A DNA stretch of 64,000 nt, taken from NCBI RefSeq assembly GCF_023347235.1, contig NZ_CP094467.1:2232001-2296000 (forward strand), written 5' to 3'. This DNA comes from Faecalibacterium sp. I4-1-79 (GTDB taxonomy: Bacteria; Bacillota; Clostridia; Oscillospirales; Ruminococcaceae). The position numbers and the translations under genes are program-made. The notes beneath the pieces are model-generated. The model did no database searches, had not been told where the DNA came from, and saw nothing but the letters and a program-made list of their open reading frames with translations. Positions 17,489-26,756 of the stretch are shown in pieces; the stretch's first letter is position 1, and each line of letters opens with the position of its first letter.

Positions 17489-17836
17489 TTAGTCCTCCAA
17501 AATTTCTTCCAGCAGCTGCTTTACGTCCTCCAGAAAAGCGTCCTCGCCGAGGGTGTTCATTTTAAAGAACACCGCCTGACTGCCGCCCGCCGCAATGGCC
17601 GACAGCCGGATAGGCGTGTCCCCGTTCTGGAACAAGGTCAGCGTCAGGCTGAGACGGTTGCCGCCCACCATGCTGTACCGCTCAAACACCCGCACGCTGC
17701 ACCGGGCGCTGCCCTCCTTGAAATCGCTGCCGGCTTCCAGCTCTGCCGACCAGCTGCTGTCCGGTATGGCGTGTTCCAGCTTGCGGAGCAGGGTATCGAA
17801 GTTCTGGTTGCGGATGGTCTTTTCAAAAATAGCCAT
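17489..17836 (-). CDS. Conserved small protein (DUF6054-like)
   Basis: A 115-residue soluble protein. The start at 17836 follows AAAAGGAGG. It has an alpha-beta pattern with FDTLLRKLEHAIPDSS, GSARCSVRVFERYS and a C-terminal acidic helix DVKQLLEEILED. The assignment to DUF6054 rests on overall pattern only. First gene of the small operon. Confidence 0.6.
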   Translation of the reverse strand: MAIFEKTIRNQNFDTLLRKLEHAIPDSSWSAELEAGSDFKEGSARCSVRVFERYSMVGGNRLSLTLTLFQNGDTPIRLSAIAAGGSQAVFFKMNTLGEDAFLEDVKQLLEEILED

Positions 17837-17927
17837 AGCTGCCTCCTTTTGCAAAATGCAGTCCCTTCATCCTGAATACGAATAAAAGCAGGCAACTATT
17901 GCAGCGCCCGCCCTTATTTTGCTGCGG

Positions 17928-18305
17928 TCAAGCTTTCTTTTTTCGCAGCTTGGGTGCGGTGGCGTTGTAGCTCATGTCCAGCACCAGACGGAGCTTATCC
18001 TCCGGGGCGCTGCCGTCCAATGCGGCGGTGATCCAGTTTTCCTTGTTCATGTGGTAGGCAGGGTAAAAGCCCGGTTCTGCCCGCAGGGAGCCGATGAGGA
18101 TGGGGTCACATTTCAGGTTCACGATATCCACCGGCTGCTGCCCGGGCAGCCCCAGCTTGCTTTTGGGCACGGTGGTGACCAGCGCAAACCACTTGCGGTT
18201 TGCTGCATGGCGGAACACCGCCGACTCCGGGGTGTCCATCCACGGATAGTCCGGCTCTACGCTGTAAGTATCAAAAATGAGCTGTTCCAAGCCCTTGCGG
18301 TTCAT
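17928..18305 (-). CDS. MmcQ/YjbR family protein
   Basis: A 125-residue protein of the YjbR fold (CyaY-like double wing). Family marks are PDYPWMDTPESAVFRH near residue 18, RKWFALV near 36, the LKCDP motif near 65 and YHMNKENWITAAL near 83. YjbR proteins are often called DNA-binding, but the biochemical role is not settled. The start at 18305 is 13 bases after the HAD gene stop, with GGGGGCG before it, so the two genes are probably co-transcribed. Confidence 0.85.
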   Translation of the reverse strand: MNRKGLEQLIFDTYSVEPDYPWMDTPESAVFRHAANRKWFALVTTVPKSKLGLPGQQPVDIVNLKCDPILIGSLRAEPGFYPAYHMNKENWITAALDGSAPEDKLRLVLDMSYNATAPKLRKKKA

Positions 18306-18318
18306 TGGCTCGCCCCCT

Positions 18319-19098
18319 TTACGGCTGCTGTGCCAGCAGCTGCGCCAGCACATCCTCCGGGCGGGGGGTGTGGTTTTGGTATTTTGCCCGCAGCGGAGCG
18401 GCGGCGTTATCCATAATGTAGGGCACGCCCACCACGTCCAGCATGGTCTCGTCGTTGTAGTTATCGCCAAAGGCCATCACCTGTACAGGGTCGATGCCAA
18501 GGGTGCGGCACACGCACTGCACCCCGATGCCCTTGTTGGCAAAGGTGGTGTCGATCCAGTACGGGCCCGCCACGGCGCAGTTGGCCTGCTTCCAGCGGGG
18601 CACAAAGCGCTCTACATAGTTTTCCACGCCCTCGTGCAGGTACACCGACACCTTGGTGATGTCCTCCGGCACCTCGGCGGGGCTGTGGATGATCTGGTAG
18701 TGGTTGCCCACGAACTGCACCCGCTGCAGCATCCCAAGGCCGCGCTCCATCAGGTAGGCGGTGTTCTGGCCGGAGAGCATCACCTCGCCCTGCCCCTCGC
18801 TGCGTGTCCACATATCGTTGGCGATCTCCTCTGCCAGCGCCCGCGGCATGGGATTTTTGGCGATGCACTGTTCTTCCTTAAAAATCGTGCCGCCGTTTTC
18901 ACAAATAAACACGCAGCAGTCTGCCACCGGTGCAAAGAGTTTGCGCAGGCTGGTATACTGCCGCCCGGAGGCCGGGCAGAACCAGATGCCCCGCTGATGC
19001 AGCGCCCGGATCTGATCAAATATCTCGCCCTCCAGCTCCTTTTTGCCGTATTGCAGCAGCGTACCGTCAATATCGCTGCAAACCAGTCTGATGTCCAT
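18319..19098 (-). CDS. Cof-type HAD hydrolase
   Basis: A 259-residue phosphatase of the HAD superfamily with a C2-type cap. Motif I is SDIDGTLL (residues 8-15), motif II is the S/T in CPASGRQY near 43, the Lys of motif III is in the FANKGIGV region near 190, and motif IV is GDNYNDETML near 212. These enzymes dephosphorylate sugar phosphates or cofactors in the cytosol. The exact substrate cannot be read from sequence. Confidence 0.9.
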   Translation of the reverse strand: MDIRLVCSDIDGTLLQYGKKELEGEIFDQIRALHQRGIWFCPASGRQYTSLRKLFAPVADCCVFICENGGTIFKEEQCIAKNPMPRALAEEIANDMWTRSEGQGEVMLSGQNTAYLMERGLGMLQRVQFVGNHYQIIHSPAEVPEDITKVSVYLHEGVENYVERFVPRWKQANCAVAGPYWIDTTFANKGIGVQCVCRTLGIDPVQVMAFGDNYNDETMLDVVGVPYIMDNAAAPLRAKYQNHTPRPEDVLAQLLAQQP

Positions 19099-19193
19099 GG
19101 CTGTTATTCCCTTTCTGTTTTTTCTTATTTTACCACGGTTTTCCGCTGCGGAAAAGCCCCGAGCACGGCTTTTGCACCCTTTCTCTGCGTCGC

Positions 19194-20051
19194 TCAGCGC
19201 TTGGGCTGATAGTGCATACTGGATACATTATAAATCGTGACAAAGGCCTTGGGGTCCTCGCGGTTGATGAAGTTCATCAGCTTCTGATACTCGCTTTTGT
19301 CCACGATGGTAATGATCTCGTTGTGCTTTTCAAAGTTGTATGCACCGATAGCCTCGTACATGGTGGCACCGCTGTGCAGATCGTTGATGATGAACTGCCG
19401 CAGCGTCTCCTCCTTCTCGGTAATAATACACACCCGGCGCTTGATGCTGTTGTCGAAGATGAAATGATCCAGCACGATGCCGTTGAAGTAAGTACCAAGA
19501 ATGCTCAACACCACCGTCTTTTTATCGTAGACAAGGGCGGCAGAGAGCGCCACGCACATGCCCGAAAGAGACATGGCCTTGCCCAACTCCATGTGCAGGT
19601 ACTTGTTCATGATCTTTGCCACGATATCCAGCCCGCCGGAGGATGCGTTGCGGTTGAACAGGATGCTCAGACCCACGCTGACCACCAGAATATAGCACAG
19701 CACATCCAGTTCCTGACTATCGGTCATGGAGCCAAAATCCGGGAACAAACGCTCGAAAAGCCCCAGAAATACCGGCAGCATCACGCTGGTATACACGGTT
19801 TTTGCGCCGAACTCCCTGCCGCAGGTGAAAAACCCGATGATGAGCAGCACGGTATTCAGCACCATAGTAATAGCCGAAAGCGGCAGCGGCACAAAATTAG
19901 AAAGCACGATGCCAAGGCCGGAAATACTGCTGACGGATGTATGGCTGGGCGCCAGAAAAAAATAGACCGCCGCCGCAATAATAGCAACGGCCCCGGTCAG
20001 GATGGCCGTCTCCTTGGCAATTGCAGGGTAGTTCAGCTTCTTGTTTGTCAT
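19194..20051 (-). CDS. YitT family membrane protein
   Basis: A 285-residue protein with five or six membrane segments in the first 190 residues and a C-terminal DUF2179 domain (about 215-280, containing GATMYEAIGAYNFE and FVTIYNVSSMHYQ). This is the standard YitT layout. The start at 20051 follows GGAGGAGCAACA; the long frame upstream belongs to an overlapping shadow. Function is unknown; some members are linked to metal or small-molecule transport. Confidence 0.88.
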   Translation of the reverse strand: MTNKKLNYPAIAKETAILTGAVAIIAAAVYFFLAPSHTSVSSISGLGIVLSNFVPLPLSAITMVLNTVLLIIGFFTCGREFGAKTVYTSVMLPVFLGLFERLFPDFGSMTDSQELDVLCYILVVSVGLSILFNRNASSGGLDIVAKIMNKYLHMELGKAMSLSGMCVALSAALVYDKKTVVLSILGTYFNGIVLDHFIFDNSIKRRVCIITEKEETLRQFIINDLHSGATMYEAIGAYNFEKHNEIITIVDKSEYQKLMNFINREDPKAFVTIYNVSSMHYQPKR

Positions 20052-20130
20052 TGTTGCTCCTCCAAGCTTTTGTTTTCCGCCTTTCAGTATACCATGCTTT
20101 GCGCTTGCAGGAAAGCACCGGGCGCAAAAT

Positions 20131-20165
20131 AACAAAGCCGCCGCACAAAACACTGTGCAGCGGCC
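20131..20165 (-). terminator. Terminator of the ATPase-domain gene
   Basis: A GC-rich hairpin (20137-20146 with 20155-20165, one bulge) is followed on the minus strand by TTTGTTATTTT. Confidence 0.7.
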
Positions 20166-20176
20166 TTGCCACCTTA

Positions 20177-21016
20177 TTAAAGCTCTTCGTCCGGGTCGCC
20201 ACGCTCCGGCATGGTGCGCATCTCCCGCACCAGCATGGCGCGCAGATGATACTTGCGCTGCTCCCGCTCGGTCTCCGAGTCGGTGCGCAGCTCCACCGTG
20301 CCATCGGGGCGGCTTTCGCCCGCGTACAGCGGAATGCTTACCACAGCCTTTGTGCCCTTTGCGGGGGCAGGCTCCAGCTGTAAGCTCCAGTCCATCCGGC
20401 GGCAGCACTCCCGGCAGAGCAGCAGCCCCAGCTGTGCCCCGCCCAGAAAACTGCGGCGGTTTTCCAGCGCTGCCTGTACATCCTCGCCGGGCAGCCCGCA
20501 GCCATCGTCTGTGACCGTCAGCTGCCAGCCGCTTTCGGTGCGGCGCAGCGCAATGCAGACGCAGCCACCCTCCCGGCTGGCGCGCAGGGCATTGGAGAGC
20601 AGATGCAGGCACAGCAGCTCCGCATCTCTGCGGTCTGCCATTACGCAGCAGGCGGTACACCCACCGTAGTCCAGACGGATGTCCACCCCAAGCTGCGCCC
20701 GGATCATATCAGACTGCGCCGACACCTGCTGCAAAAGCTCACACAGATCAATGGGGTACAGCTGCGGTTTTGTCTCCTCGTGCAGAAATTCCAGCAGGGT
20801 GATTGCCTCGCTGAGGGTGCGGTCCAGCTGCATGGCAGCGGTGTTGATATCCGCCACCGCCTGCCAAGTAGACTCGTCTGCACCGGTGCGGTCAAAATGC
20901 TGCTCCAGATATTCACAGTTGCGCCCGATCAGCGCCAGCGAACGGAAGCAGACCTCCTCGACCCGCTTCTGCTGCTCTGCGGTGATAGACCGCATTTCTG
21001 TCCTTTGCTGCTCCAT
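20177..21016 (-). CDS. Histidine-kinase-like ATPase without a clear phosphoacceptor
   Basis: A 279-residue soluble protein. Residues 130-255 form an HATPase fold with N-box LLSNALRAS, G1-box DDGCGLP and a G2-like AQLGLLLCRECC. The N-terminal 110 residues are helical (LDRTLSEAITLLEFLHEE) as in dimerisation domains, but no H-E/D-x-x-P motif is seen where the phosphorylated His should be. It follows a Spo0A-like gene by 77 bases on the same strand. It could be an anti-regulator or a diverged kinase. Confidence 0.75.
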   Translation of the reverse strand: MEQQRTEMRSITAEQQKRVEEVCFRSLALIGRNCEYLEQHFDRTGADESTWQAVADINTAAMQLDRTLSEAITLLEFLHEETKPQLYPIDLCELLQQVSAQSDMIRAQLGVDIRLDYGGCTACCVMADRRDAELLCLHLLSNALRASREGGCVCIALRRTESGWQLTVTDDGCGLPGEDVQAALENRRSFLGGAQLGLLLCRECCRRMDWSLQLEPAPAKGTKAVVSIPLYAGESRPDGTVELRTDSETEREQRKYHLRAMLVREMRTMPERGDPDEEL

Positions 21017-21093
21017 TGCTCTGCCTCCCCGGGCGATGCCATTTTTTCAACGGAACACCGCAGTGTTCCAACTGCCGCAACCGTGTGCAAGCC

Positions 21094-21843
21094 TTACGGG
21101 CGGGTGGGCGGTGCAGCCTTGGACTTTTGCCGCAGCACAACATCCCTGACCGCGTAGATCAGCTTGCCGGTGGTGGGCTTGCCGCTGCCCAGCCTTGTGT
21201 CGGCCTTAAACGCCAGCCACGCAGGGGTCGGTATTTCCTCCAGCTGATCCACCATCCGGCGGATGCCGCTTTCCACGGCAGCGACCGATGTATCAAACTG
21301 CTCGCTCACCGCCTGCAAGATCTCTTTGCGGATCGCCAGCTTCTGGCTGGTGCTGCATGCGATGCCGACCGCGCAGGATAGATATCCGGCGTTGACATCC
21401 CCCTGCGGGATGCCCCACGCCGCATACAGCTGGCTGCATCGCTGCTCCAGCTGCCGGTTCTGCCGCCCGGGCATCCGGTAAAGCTGCCACAGCAGCCTTT
21501 TCAGCTCGGTGCCCTCTACGCAGTAGCACCCCTCGCGGAGCTTTTGCAACGCCGTGCCGCTGCTGCGGCCATGGCTCTGTATGAGCAGCGTCGGCCGCTC
21601 CTTCAACTGGTACAGCTGCCGGACAAATTGCTCTGCAGACAAGTCCGTCAGCTCGCTGCAAAGCACCACGGCATCGTAACGGACACCCTGCCGCAGCTGT
21701 GCCAGCAGCTTTTCGCCGCTGCAAAAGCAGGTGCATACAATGGCGGTTCCCTGCTCCTGCAAATAACGCTTCTGGACACGCAGCTCCCTCAGGTCATAGC
21801 TTGCAAGGGCGACTTGCAGTTGGGCTGTTCGCTCACTGTTCAC
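21094..21843 (-). CDS. Spo0A-like DNA-binding protein with a degenerate receiver
   Basis: A 249-residue protein. Residues 145-240 match the Spo0A C-terminal effector domain: YAAWGIPQGDVNAGYLSCAV aligns with the IPAHIKGYxYLxxAI region and TSVAAVESGIRRMV with the recognition helix. Residues 8-115 keep a receiver-like strand and helix order, but the phosphorylated Asp is replaced (YDAVVLCSEL, Cys at the site) and the Lys of the last strand is missing. Phosphorylation is therefore unlikely. The start overlaps the upstream gene by 11 bases. It is probably the regulator of its own three-gene unit. Confidence 0.8.
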   Translation of the reverse strand: MNSERTAQLQVALASYDLRELRVQKRYLQEQGTAIVCTCFCSGEKLLAQLRQGVRYDAVVLCSELTDLSAEQFVRQLYQLKERPTLLIQSHGRSSGTALQKLREGCYCVEGTELKRLLWQLYRMPGRQNRQLEQRCSQLYAAWGIPQGDVNAGYLSCAVGIACSTSQKLAIRKEILQAVSEQFDTSVAAVESGIRRMVDQLEEIPTPAWLAFKADTRLGSGKPTTGKLIYAVRDVVLRQKSKAAPPTRP

Positions 21844-22138
21844 GCCATGCGCCGCCTTTCTCGCCTACCAGCCCGGCAGCTGTCAGGTCTGTGACCGCAT
21901 CCCGCCAGAGCTCCGGCTGAACTCCATTTTCACACAAGTAGCGCAGGAGCCGGTAACAGAACTCCGGCGCTGCCGCAACATGCTGACTGACGATCTGCTG
22001 TCGGCTGCCGATCCGGCACAGGGACAGCCGACAGCCTTGTGTGCCCTCTACCTCCATGGCATACACCAGCGTATACTCCTGCTGCAAACCATCAATGGCA
22101 GAATACTGCCGGATCATGGGTGAAAATGTATGTTCCAT
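21833..22138 (-). CDS. Small protein preceding the Spo0A-like gene (possibly DUF6514)
   Basis: A 101-residue soluble protein with an antiparallel strand pattern (EYTLVYAMEVEG, CRLSLCRIGSRQQIV) and a C-terminal helical part FCYRLLRYLCENGVQPELWRDAVTD. AGGAGG precedes the ATG at 22138. The family guess rests on length and layout. The stop overlaps the next start by 11 bases, so the three genes 22138-20177 form one transcript. Confidence 0.6.
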   Translation of the reverse strand: MEHTFSPMIRQYSAIDGLQQEYTLVYAMEVEGTQGCRLSLCRIGSRQQIVSQHVAAAPEFCYRLLRYLCENGVQPELWRDAVTDLTAAGLVGEKGGAWREQ

Positions 22139-22543
22139 TTCAGTTCCTCCTTACTACAAGGGCCAATTTTTTTCTGCCTTGTTTATATAAAGTATATTTT
22201 ATAAGGTAGGAGAAACCGTTACAATCCTAAAGAAGTGTCTGAACAGAGCATTTTCGGGCATTTTGCCTCCGGCATGCTCTACGCGCCGCTGTCAGCTTTA
22301 GAATAGCACGTTCCGTCTGCAAATTCAACCGGTATCTTTTTCCGCTTTTCTTTTTTGCCCCGTCCTTCCCGGCTAGATCGCTGCTCGGGCGCAAAAGTGC
22401 CGCAGCTTCAGCATTCCCAGGAATAATTTCACGTTTTTTTCACATTTTTTTGCTAAACTTAATAAGATATTGTCTGCAAACATTTCCGAATTTCAAACCA
22501 CAGGCAGCAGCGCCCGGCGGCGCAGTACCGGAAAGGCACATTT
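22139..22543. other. Intergenic region between divergent operons
   Basis: The 405 bases hold an AT-rich stretch near 22180-22215 with TATACT for the minus operon and a second AT-rich stretch near 22430-22480 ahead of the ABC gene. No RNA gene, repeat or terminator is evident. Confidence 0.5.
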
Positions 22544-25500
22544 ATGCTCAAGCTCAAACAGATCAACAAAGAATATAAGACCGGCGAGCTGGTGCAGCAC
22601 GCACTGAACAACGTCAGTCTGAACCTGCGGGACAACGAATTCGTGGCCATTCTGGGCCCCAGCGGCTCCGGCAAGACCACCCTGCTGAACATCATCGGCG
22701 GTCTGGATCGCTACGACAGCGGCGATCTGATCATCAACGGCATCTCCACCAAAAAATACACCGACCGCGACTGGGACTCCTACCGGAACCACACCATCGG
22801 TTTTGTGTTCCAGAGCTATAACCTGATCCCCCACCAGACCGTGCTGGGCAACGTGGAACTGGCACTGACCATCTCGGGCGTATCCAAGGCCGAGCGCCGC
22901 CGCCGTGCCGCCGCTGCGCTGGAACAGGTGGGGCTGGGCAACCAGCTGCACAAGCACCCCGGCGAGATGTCCGGCGGGCAGATGCAGCGCGTAGCCATTG
23001 CCCGTGCGCTGGTGAACAATCCCGACATCCTGCTGGCAGACGAGCCCACCGGCGCGCTGGACAGCGAGACCAGCATTCAGGTGATGGAACTGCTCAAAGA
23101 AGTGGCGCGGGACCGGCTGGTGGTCATGGTCACCCACAACCCGGAGCTGGCCGAGCGCTACGCCACCCGCATCGTGAATCTGAAGGACGGCGTGATCCGC
23201 TCCGACACCATGCCCTACGAGCCCGAGGATGAGGCTGCCGCCGCAGCCCCCGTGCACCGGAACATGGGGCATTCCTCCATGTCCCTGCTCACCTCCCTCT
23301 CCCTCAGCTTCAACAATCTGCTCACCAAAAAGGCGCGCACCCTGCTCACCGCCTTTGCCGGGTCTATCGGCATCATCGGCATTGCGCTGATCCTTTCCCT
23401 TTCCAACGGTGTGAGCCGCTATATCAGCAACATGGAAAAATCCACGCTGGCGGCCTACCCGCTGCAGATCAGCAGCACCGGCGTGGATCTGACCAGCATG
23501 ATGGACCCAGACACCTACACCAGTGTTGCGTCCAGCGCTGCCCCTGCGCCGGATGGCATGGTCACAGTAAGCCAGCTGCTAGCTCAGCTGAACATCGGTG
23601 CCACCAGCAATGATCTGCGCTCGCTGAAGGAATATCTGGACAGTGACGCCTGCACTATCCGGGACAACGCCACGGTGGAATACGCCTATTCCGCTTCTCC
23701 GCTGATCTACCGCCAGAACCCGGACGGCACCGTGCAGAAGCTGAACCCGGACACCACCTTCTCCGATATTGCCAATGAGAACACCTCTGTGACCAGCATC
23801 ATGACCTCCATGTCCAGCCCCTATGTGTTCTGCGAAATGGCCGAGACCCCCGCCCTGTACGAGGATCAGTATGATATCAAGGCCGGTCGCTGGCCGGAAA
23901 AGTACAACGAGCTGGTGCTGACCCTGAACGCGGACGGCAGTATCTCAGACTACACGCTGTACGCCATGGGTCTGCGGGATCAGGCCGAGCTGGACAAAAT
24001 TTTACAGCAGTATGCGCAAAACCAGAAGATCGATTTGCCCACGGACTACGGCACCTATACCTATGACGATTTTCTTGGCATGACCTTCAAACTTGTCAAC
24101 AAGGCCGACTGCTATGTCTACGACACCGAGCACAAGGTCTGGCTGAGCAAGCTGAACGATGAAGCCTATATGCAGCAGCTGGTGGCCGACAGCGAGGAGC
24201 TGACCATCGTAGGCATCGTGCAGCCCAAGGCAGACGCCACCTCTGCCATCCTGCACAGCGGTCTGGACTACCTGCACGAGCTGACCTATCATGTCATCGA
24301 CCAGGCCGCCAACAGCGAGATCGTGCGCCAGCAGCTGGCAGACCCGGACATCAACGTGCTGACCGGCGAGCCCTTCGATGCTGCCGGCAACAGCATGCTG
24401 GATATCGCCTCCCTGTTCTCGGTGGACACGGATGCCCTCAAGGACGCTTTCCAGTTCGACACCAGCGCCCTGCACTTTGATCTGGATGGCGCATTTGACC
24501 TGACCGATGGCTCCTTTGACCTTGCCACCCTCATCGATCCTTCCAGCTTCAAGCTGGATCTCAGCGGGCTGCCGCTGCCGGACATGGAGATGGACATGAG
24601 CGAGCTGTTCGACGGCGTAGAGCTGAACATCTCTCAGGACGGCTTACAGGCACTGATGAAAAAGATCCTGAACGGCTACAAGCGCTATATCATCAGCAAC
24701 GGCCTGTTGAATCTGGACAAGATCGGTTTTTCCTCCTATATGAAAACCGAGGCCTTCCAGACGCTGCTGAACGAATCCATGGGCGACCTGCTGGACACCT
24801 CCGGGCTGGAGGAGCAGTTTGCTGATACGCTCCAGCAGAATTTACAGACCGTGATGGAGAGCTACTCCGTCCAGCTGAGCGAAGCGCTGCAAGTCCAGCT
24901 CACCGCTGCTCTGCAGGAGCAGATGGGCCCCGCCATCCAGAAGCTGGCCGGACAGTTGGAGCAGAAGATCGCGCAGGCGATCCAGAGCAACATTGCGCAG
25001 CTGAGTACACAGGTGGAAAGCGCGCTCAAGATCGACCCCGCCGCGTTCCAGCAGGCCATCCAGATCAACATGACCGGCTCCGACCTGACTGAGATGATCA
25101 AAAACACCCTGCTCTCCTCCGCTTCCAGCTACGAAAAGATTCTGAGCGACATCGGCTATGTGGACTACGCAAAGCCTGATGGCATCTATATCTATCCCAA
25201 CAGCTTTGACACCAAAGCACAGGTGGTAAGCGAGCTGGACGCCTACAACGCCGCCATGCGGCAGCAGGGCGAGGACGACAAGGTGATTCACTACACCGAC
25301 ATGGTGGGCACCCTGATGAACTCGGTCACCGAGATCGTGGGCATGGTCAGCAATGTGCTGGTGGCCTTTGTGGCCATCTCGCTGGTGGTGTCCTCCATCA
25401 TGATCGGTGTCATCACCTATATCAGCGTGCTGGAGCGCCGCAAGGAGATCGGCATTCTGCGTGCCATCGGTGCCTCCAAGCACAACGTCTCACAGGTGTT

Positions 25501-25750
25501 CAATGCCGAGACCTTTATCATCGGCCTGTGCTCCGGCGTGATGGGCGTGGTGCTCTGCCTGCTGCTGCTCGTCCCCGGCAATATGCTCATCCACCACATC
25601 GCGGGCGATGTCAGCGTATCGGCCTCGCTGCCGCCGCAGGCTGCACTGATTTTGATCGTTCTGGCCACCCTGCTTACCATGCTGGGTGGTGTGATCCCCG
25701 CCCGCAGCGCCGCAAAAAGCAACCCCGTCAAGGCGCTGCGCTCTGAATAA
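22544..25750 (+). CDS. MacB-like ABC transporter, ATPase and FtsX permease in one chain
   Basis: A 1068-residue protein. Residues 1-225 are a LolD/MacB-type ATPase: Walker A GPSGSGKTT near 39, signature MSGGQMQRVAIARAL near 145 and Walker B ILLADEPTGALD near 165. A membrane segment at about 272-292 opens the permease. A very large outer domain follows (about 300-920, with acidic Asp/Leu-rich stretches near 645-690 and long helical Gln-rich stretches near 760-850). The FtsX core with three segments lies at 930-1065 (ERRKEIGILRAIGAS). This type works by mechanotransmission rather than classic transport. GGAAAGG precedes the ATG. No partner gene is adjacent. Confidence 0.92.
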   Translation: MLKLKQINKEYKTGELVQHALNNVSLNLRDNEFVAILGPSGSGKTTLLNIIGGLDRYDSGDLIINGISTKKYTDRDWDSYRNHTIGFVFQSYNLIPHQTVLGNVELALTISGVSKAERRRRAAAALEQVGLGNQLHKHPGEMSGGQMQRVAIARALVNNPDILLADEPTGALDSETSIQVMELLKEVARDRLVVMVTHNPELAERYATRIVNLKDGVIRSDTMPYEPEDEAAAAAPVHRNMGHSSMSLLTSLSLSFNNLLTKKARTLLTAFAGSIGIIGIALILSLSNGVSRYISNMEKSTLAAYPLQISSTGVDLTSMMDPDTYTSVASSAAPAPDGMVTVSQLLAQLNIGATSNDLRSLKEYLDSDACTIRDNATVEYAYSASPLIYRQNPDGTVQKLNPDTTFSDIANENTSVTSIMTSMSSPYVFCEMAETPALYEDQYDIKAGRWPEKYNELVLTLNADGSISDYTLYAMGLRDQAELDKILQQYAQNQKIDLPTDYGTYTYDDFLGMTFKLVNKADCYVYDTEHKVWLSKLNDEAYMQQLVADSEELTIVGIVQPKADATSAILHSGLDYLHELTYHVIDQAANSEIVRQQLADPDINVLTGEPFDAAGNSMLDIASLFSVDTDALKDAFQFDTSALHFDLDGAFDLTDGSFDLATLIDPSSFKLDLSGLPLPDMEMDMSELFDGVELNISQDGLQALMKKILNGYKRYIISNGLLNLDKIGFSSYMKTEAFQTLLNESMGDLLDTSGLEEQFADTLQQNLQTVMESYSVQLSEALQVQLTAALQEQMGPAIQKLAGQLEQKIAQAIQSNIAQLSTQVESALKIDPAAFQQAIQINMTGSDLTEMIKNTLLSSASSYEKILSDIGYVDYAKPDGIYIYPNSFDTKAQVVSELDAYNAAMRQQGEDDKVIHYTDMVGTLMNSVTEIVGMVSNVLVAFVAISLVVSSIMIGVITYISVLERRKEIGILRAIGASKHNVSQVFNAETFIIGLCSGVMGVVLCLLLLVPGNMLIHHIAGDVSVSASLPPQAALILIVLATLLTMLGGVIPARSAAKSNPVKALRSE

Positions 25751-25761
25751 GTATTGCTTTC

Positions 25762-25799
25762 AAATCCCTGCTGTGCTCTGTGTGCAGCAGGGATTTTGC
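25762..25799 (+). terminator. Rho-independent terminator
   Basis: AAATCCCTGCTG (25762-25773) and CAGCAGGGATTT (25785-25796) pair perfectly with a trailing T run. Ends the ABC gene. Confidence 0.88.
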
Positions 25800-25855
25800 A
25801 TTTTGTCCCGGCTTGTGCTACAATAGAAAAAACTTCATTTCAAAGGAGCGTTCCC

Positions 25856-26683
25856 ATGCCTGTCATTCACGAGATCACCGACCTTACCGCCCCGGAGCTG
25901 GACGTCTACGCCCGGCTCACGCAGGCGCAGCTGCGCAACCGGCTGGAGCCGGAAAAGGGTATTTTTATCGCCGAAAGCCCCAAGGTGATTGCCCGGGCGC
26001 TGGATGCCGGATACCAGCCCCTTTCCCTGCTGATGGAGCGCAAGCAGATCACCGGCCCGGCACAGGAGATCTTGACCCGCTGCGGCGATGTGCCGGTGTA
26101 TACCGCTGACCGGGAGCTGCTGGCACAGCTCACCGGCTTTGCACTGACCCGTGGCGTGCTGTGTGCCTTCCGCCGCCCTGCGCCCCGCACGGTGGAGCAG
26201 GTGTGCGCCCACGCCCGCCGGGTGGCTGTGCTGGAGGGCATCGTAGATTCCACCAACGTGGGCGCTATCTTCCGCAGCGCTGCCGCGCTGAACATGGATG
26301 CCGTACTCATTACCCCCTCCTGCTGCGACCCGCTGTGCCGCCGCGCGGTGCGGGTAAGCATGGGCACCGTGTTTCAGGTGCCGTGGGCGCAGATCGGCTC
26401 CTGCCCTGCCGACTGGCCGGAAAACGGCAGCGCCCAGCTCCATGCACTGGGCTTCAAGACTGCTGCCATGGCGCTGAGCGACCGCTCGGTCAGCATTGAC
26501 GATGCCGCCCTTGCCGCCGAGCCAAAGCTTGCCATCGTGCTGGGCACCGAGGGCGATGGGCTGGCCAATAATACCATCGCCGCCTGCGACTACACCGTAA
26601 AGATCCCCATGTCCCATGGGGTGGATTCCCTCAACGTAGCCGCAGCCAGTGCCGTAGCTTTCTGGCAGCTCGGCCGCTTGTAA
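25856..26683 (+). CDS. TrmH/SpoU family RNA methyltransferase
   Basis: A 275-residue SAM-dependent 2'-O-ribose methyltransferase of the SPOUT class. Residues 20-95 form the substrate-binding N-domain with FIAESPKVIARALD. Motif 1 is STNVGAIFRSA near 130, motif 2 LGTEGDGL near 230 and motif 3 IPMSHGVDSLNVAAA near 253, which form the knot. The start at 25856 follows AAAGGAG. A promoter TTGCAT-17-TACAAT ends about 35 bases before the start. The rRNA or tRNA target is not known. Confidence 0.92.
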   Translation: MPVIHEITDLTAPELDVYARLTQAQLRNRLEPEKGIFIAESPKVIARALDAGYQPLSLLMERKQITGPAQEILTRCGDVPVYTADRELLAQLTGFALTRGVLCAFRRPAPRTVEQVCAHARRVAVLEGIVDSTNVGAIFRSAAALNMDAVLITPSCCDPLCRRAVRVSMGTVFQVPWAQIGSCPADWPENGSAQLHALGFKTAAMALSDRSVSIDDAALAAEPKLAIVLGTEGDGLANNTIAACDYTVKIPMSHGVDSLNVAAASAVAFWQLGRL

Positions 26684-26711
26684 GTTTCCCGCTTGTGCTC
26701 TCCGAAATTGC

Positions 26712-26740
26712 TTGACAAACGCCCCGAAACGCGGTACACT
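26712..26740 (+). promoter_or_regulatory. tRNA-type SigA promoter driving the fragment array
   Basis: TTGACA (26712-26717) and TACACT (26735-26740) are 17 bases apart. Transcription would begin about 10 bases before the first tRNA-like GGGCCTATAG at 26757. The only intact tRNA lies 809 bases further on. Confidence 0.85.
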
Positions 26741-26756
26741 ATCAGCGTTACATCAT

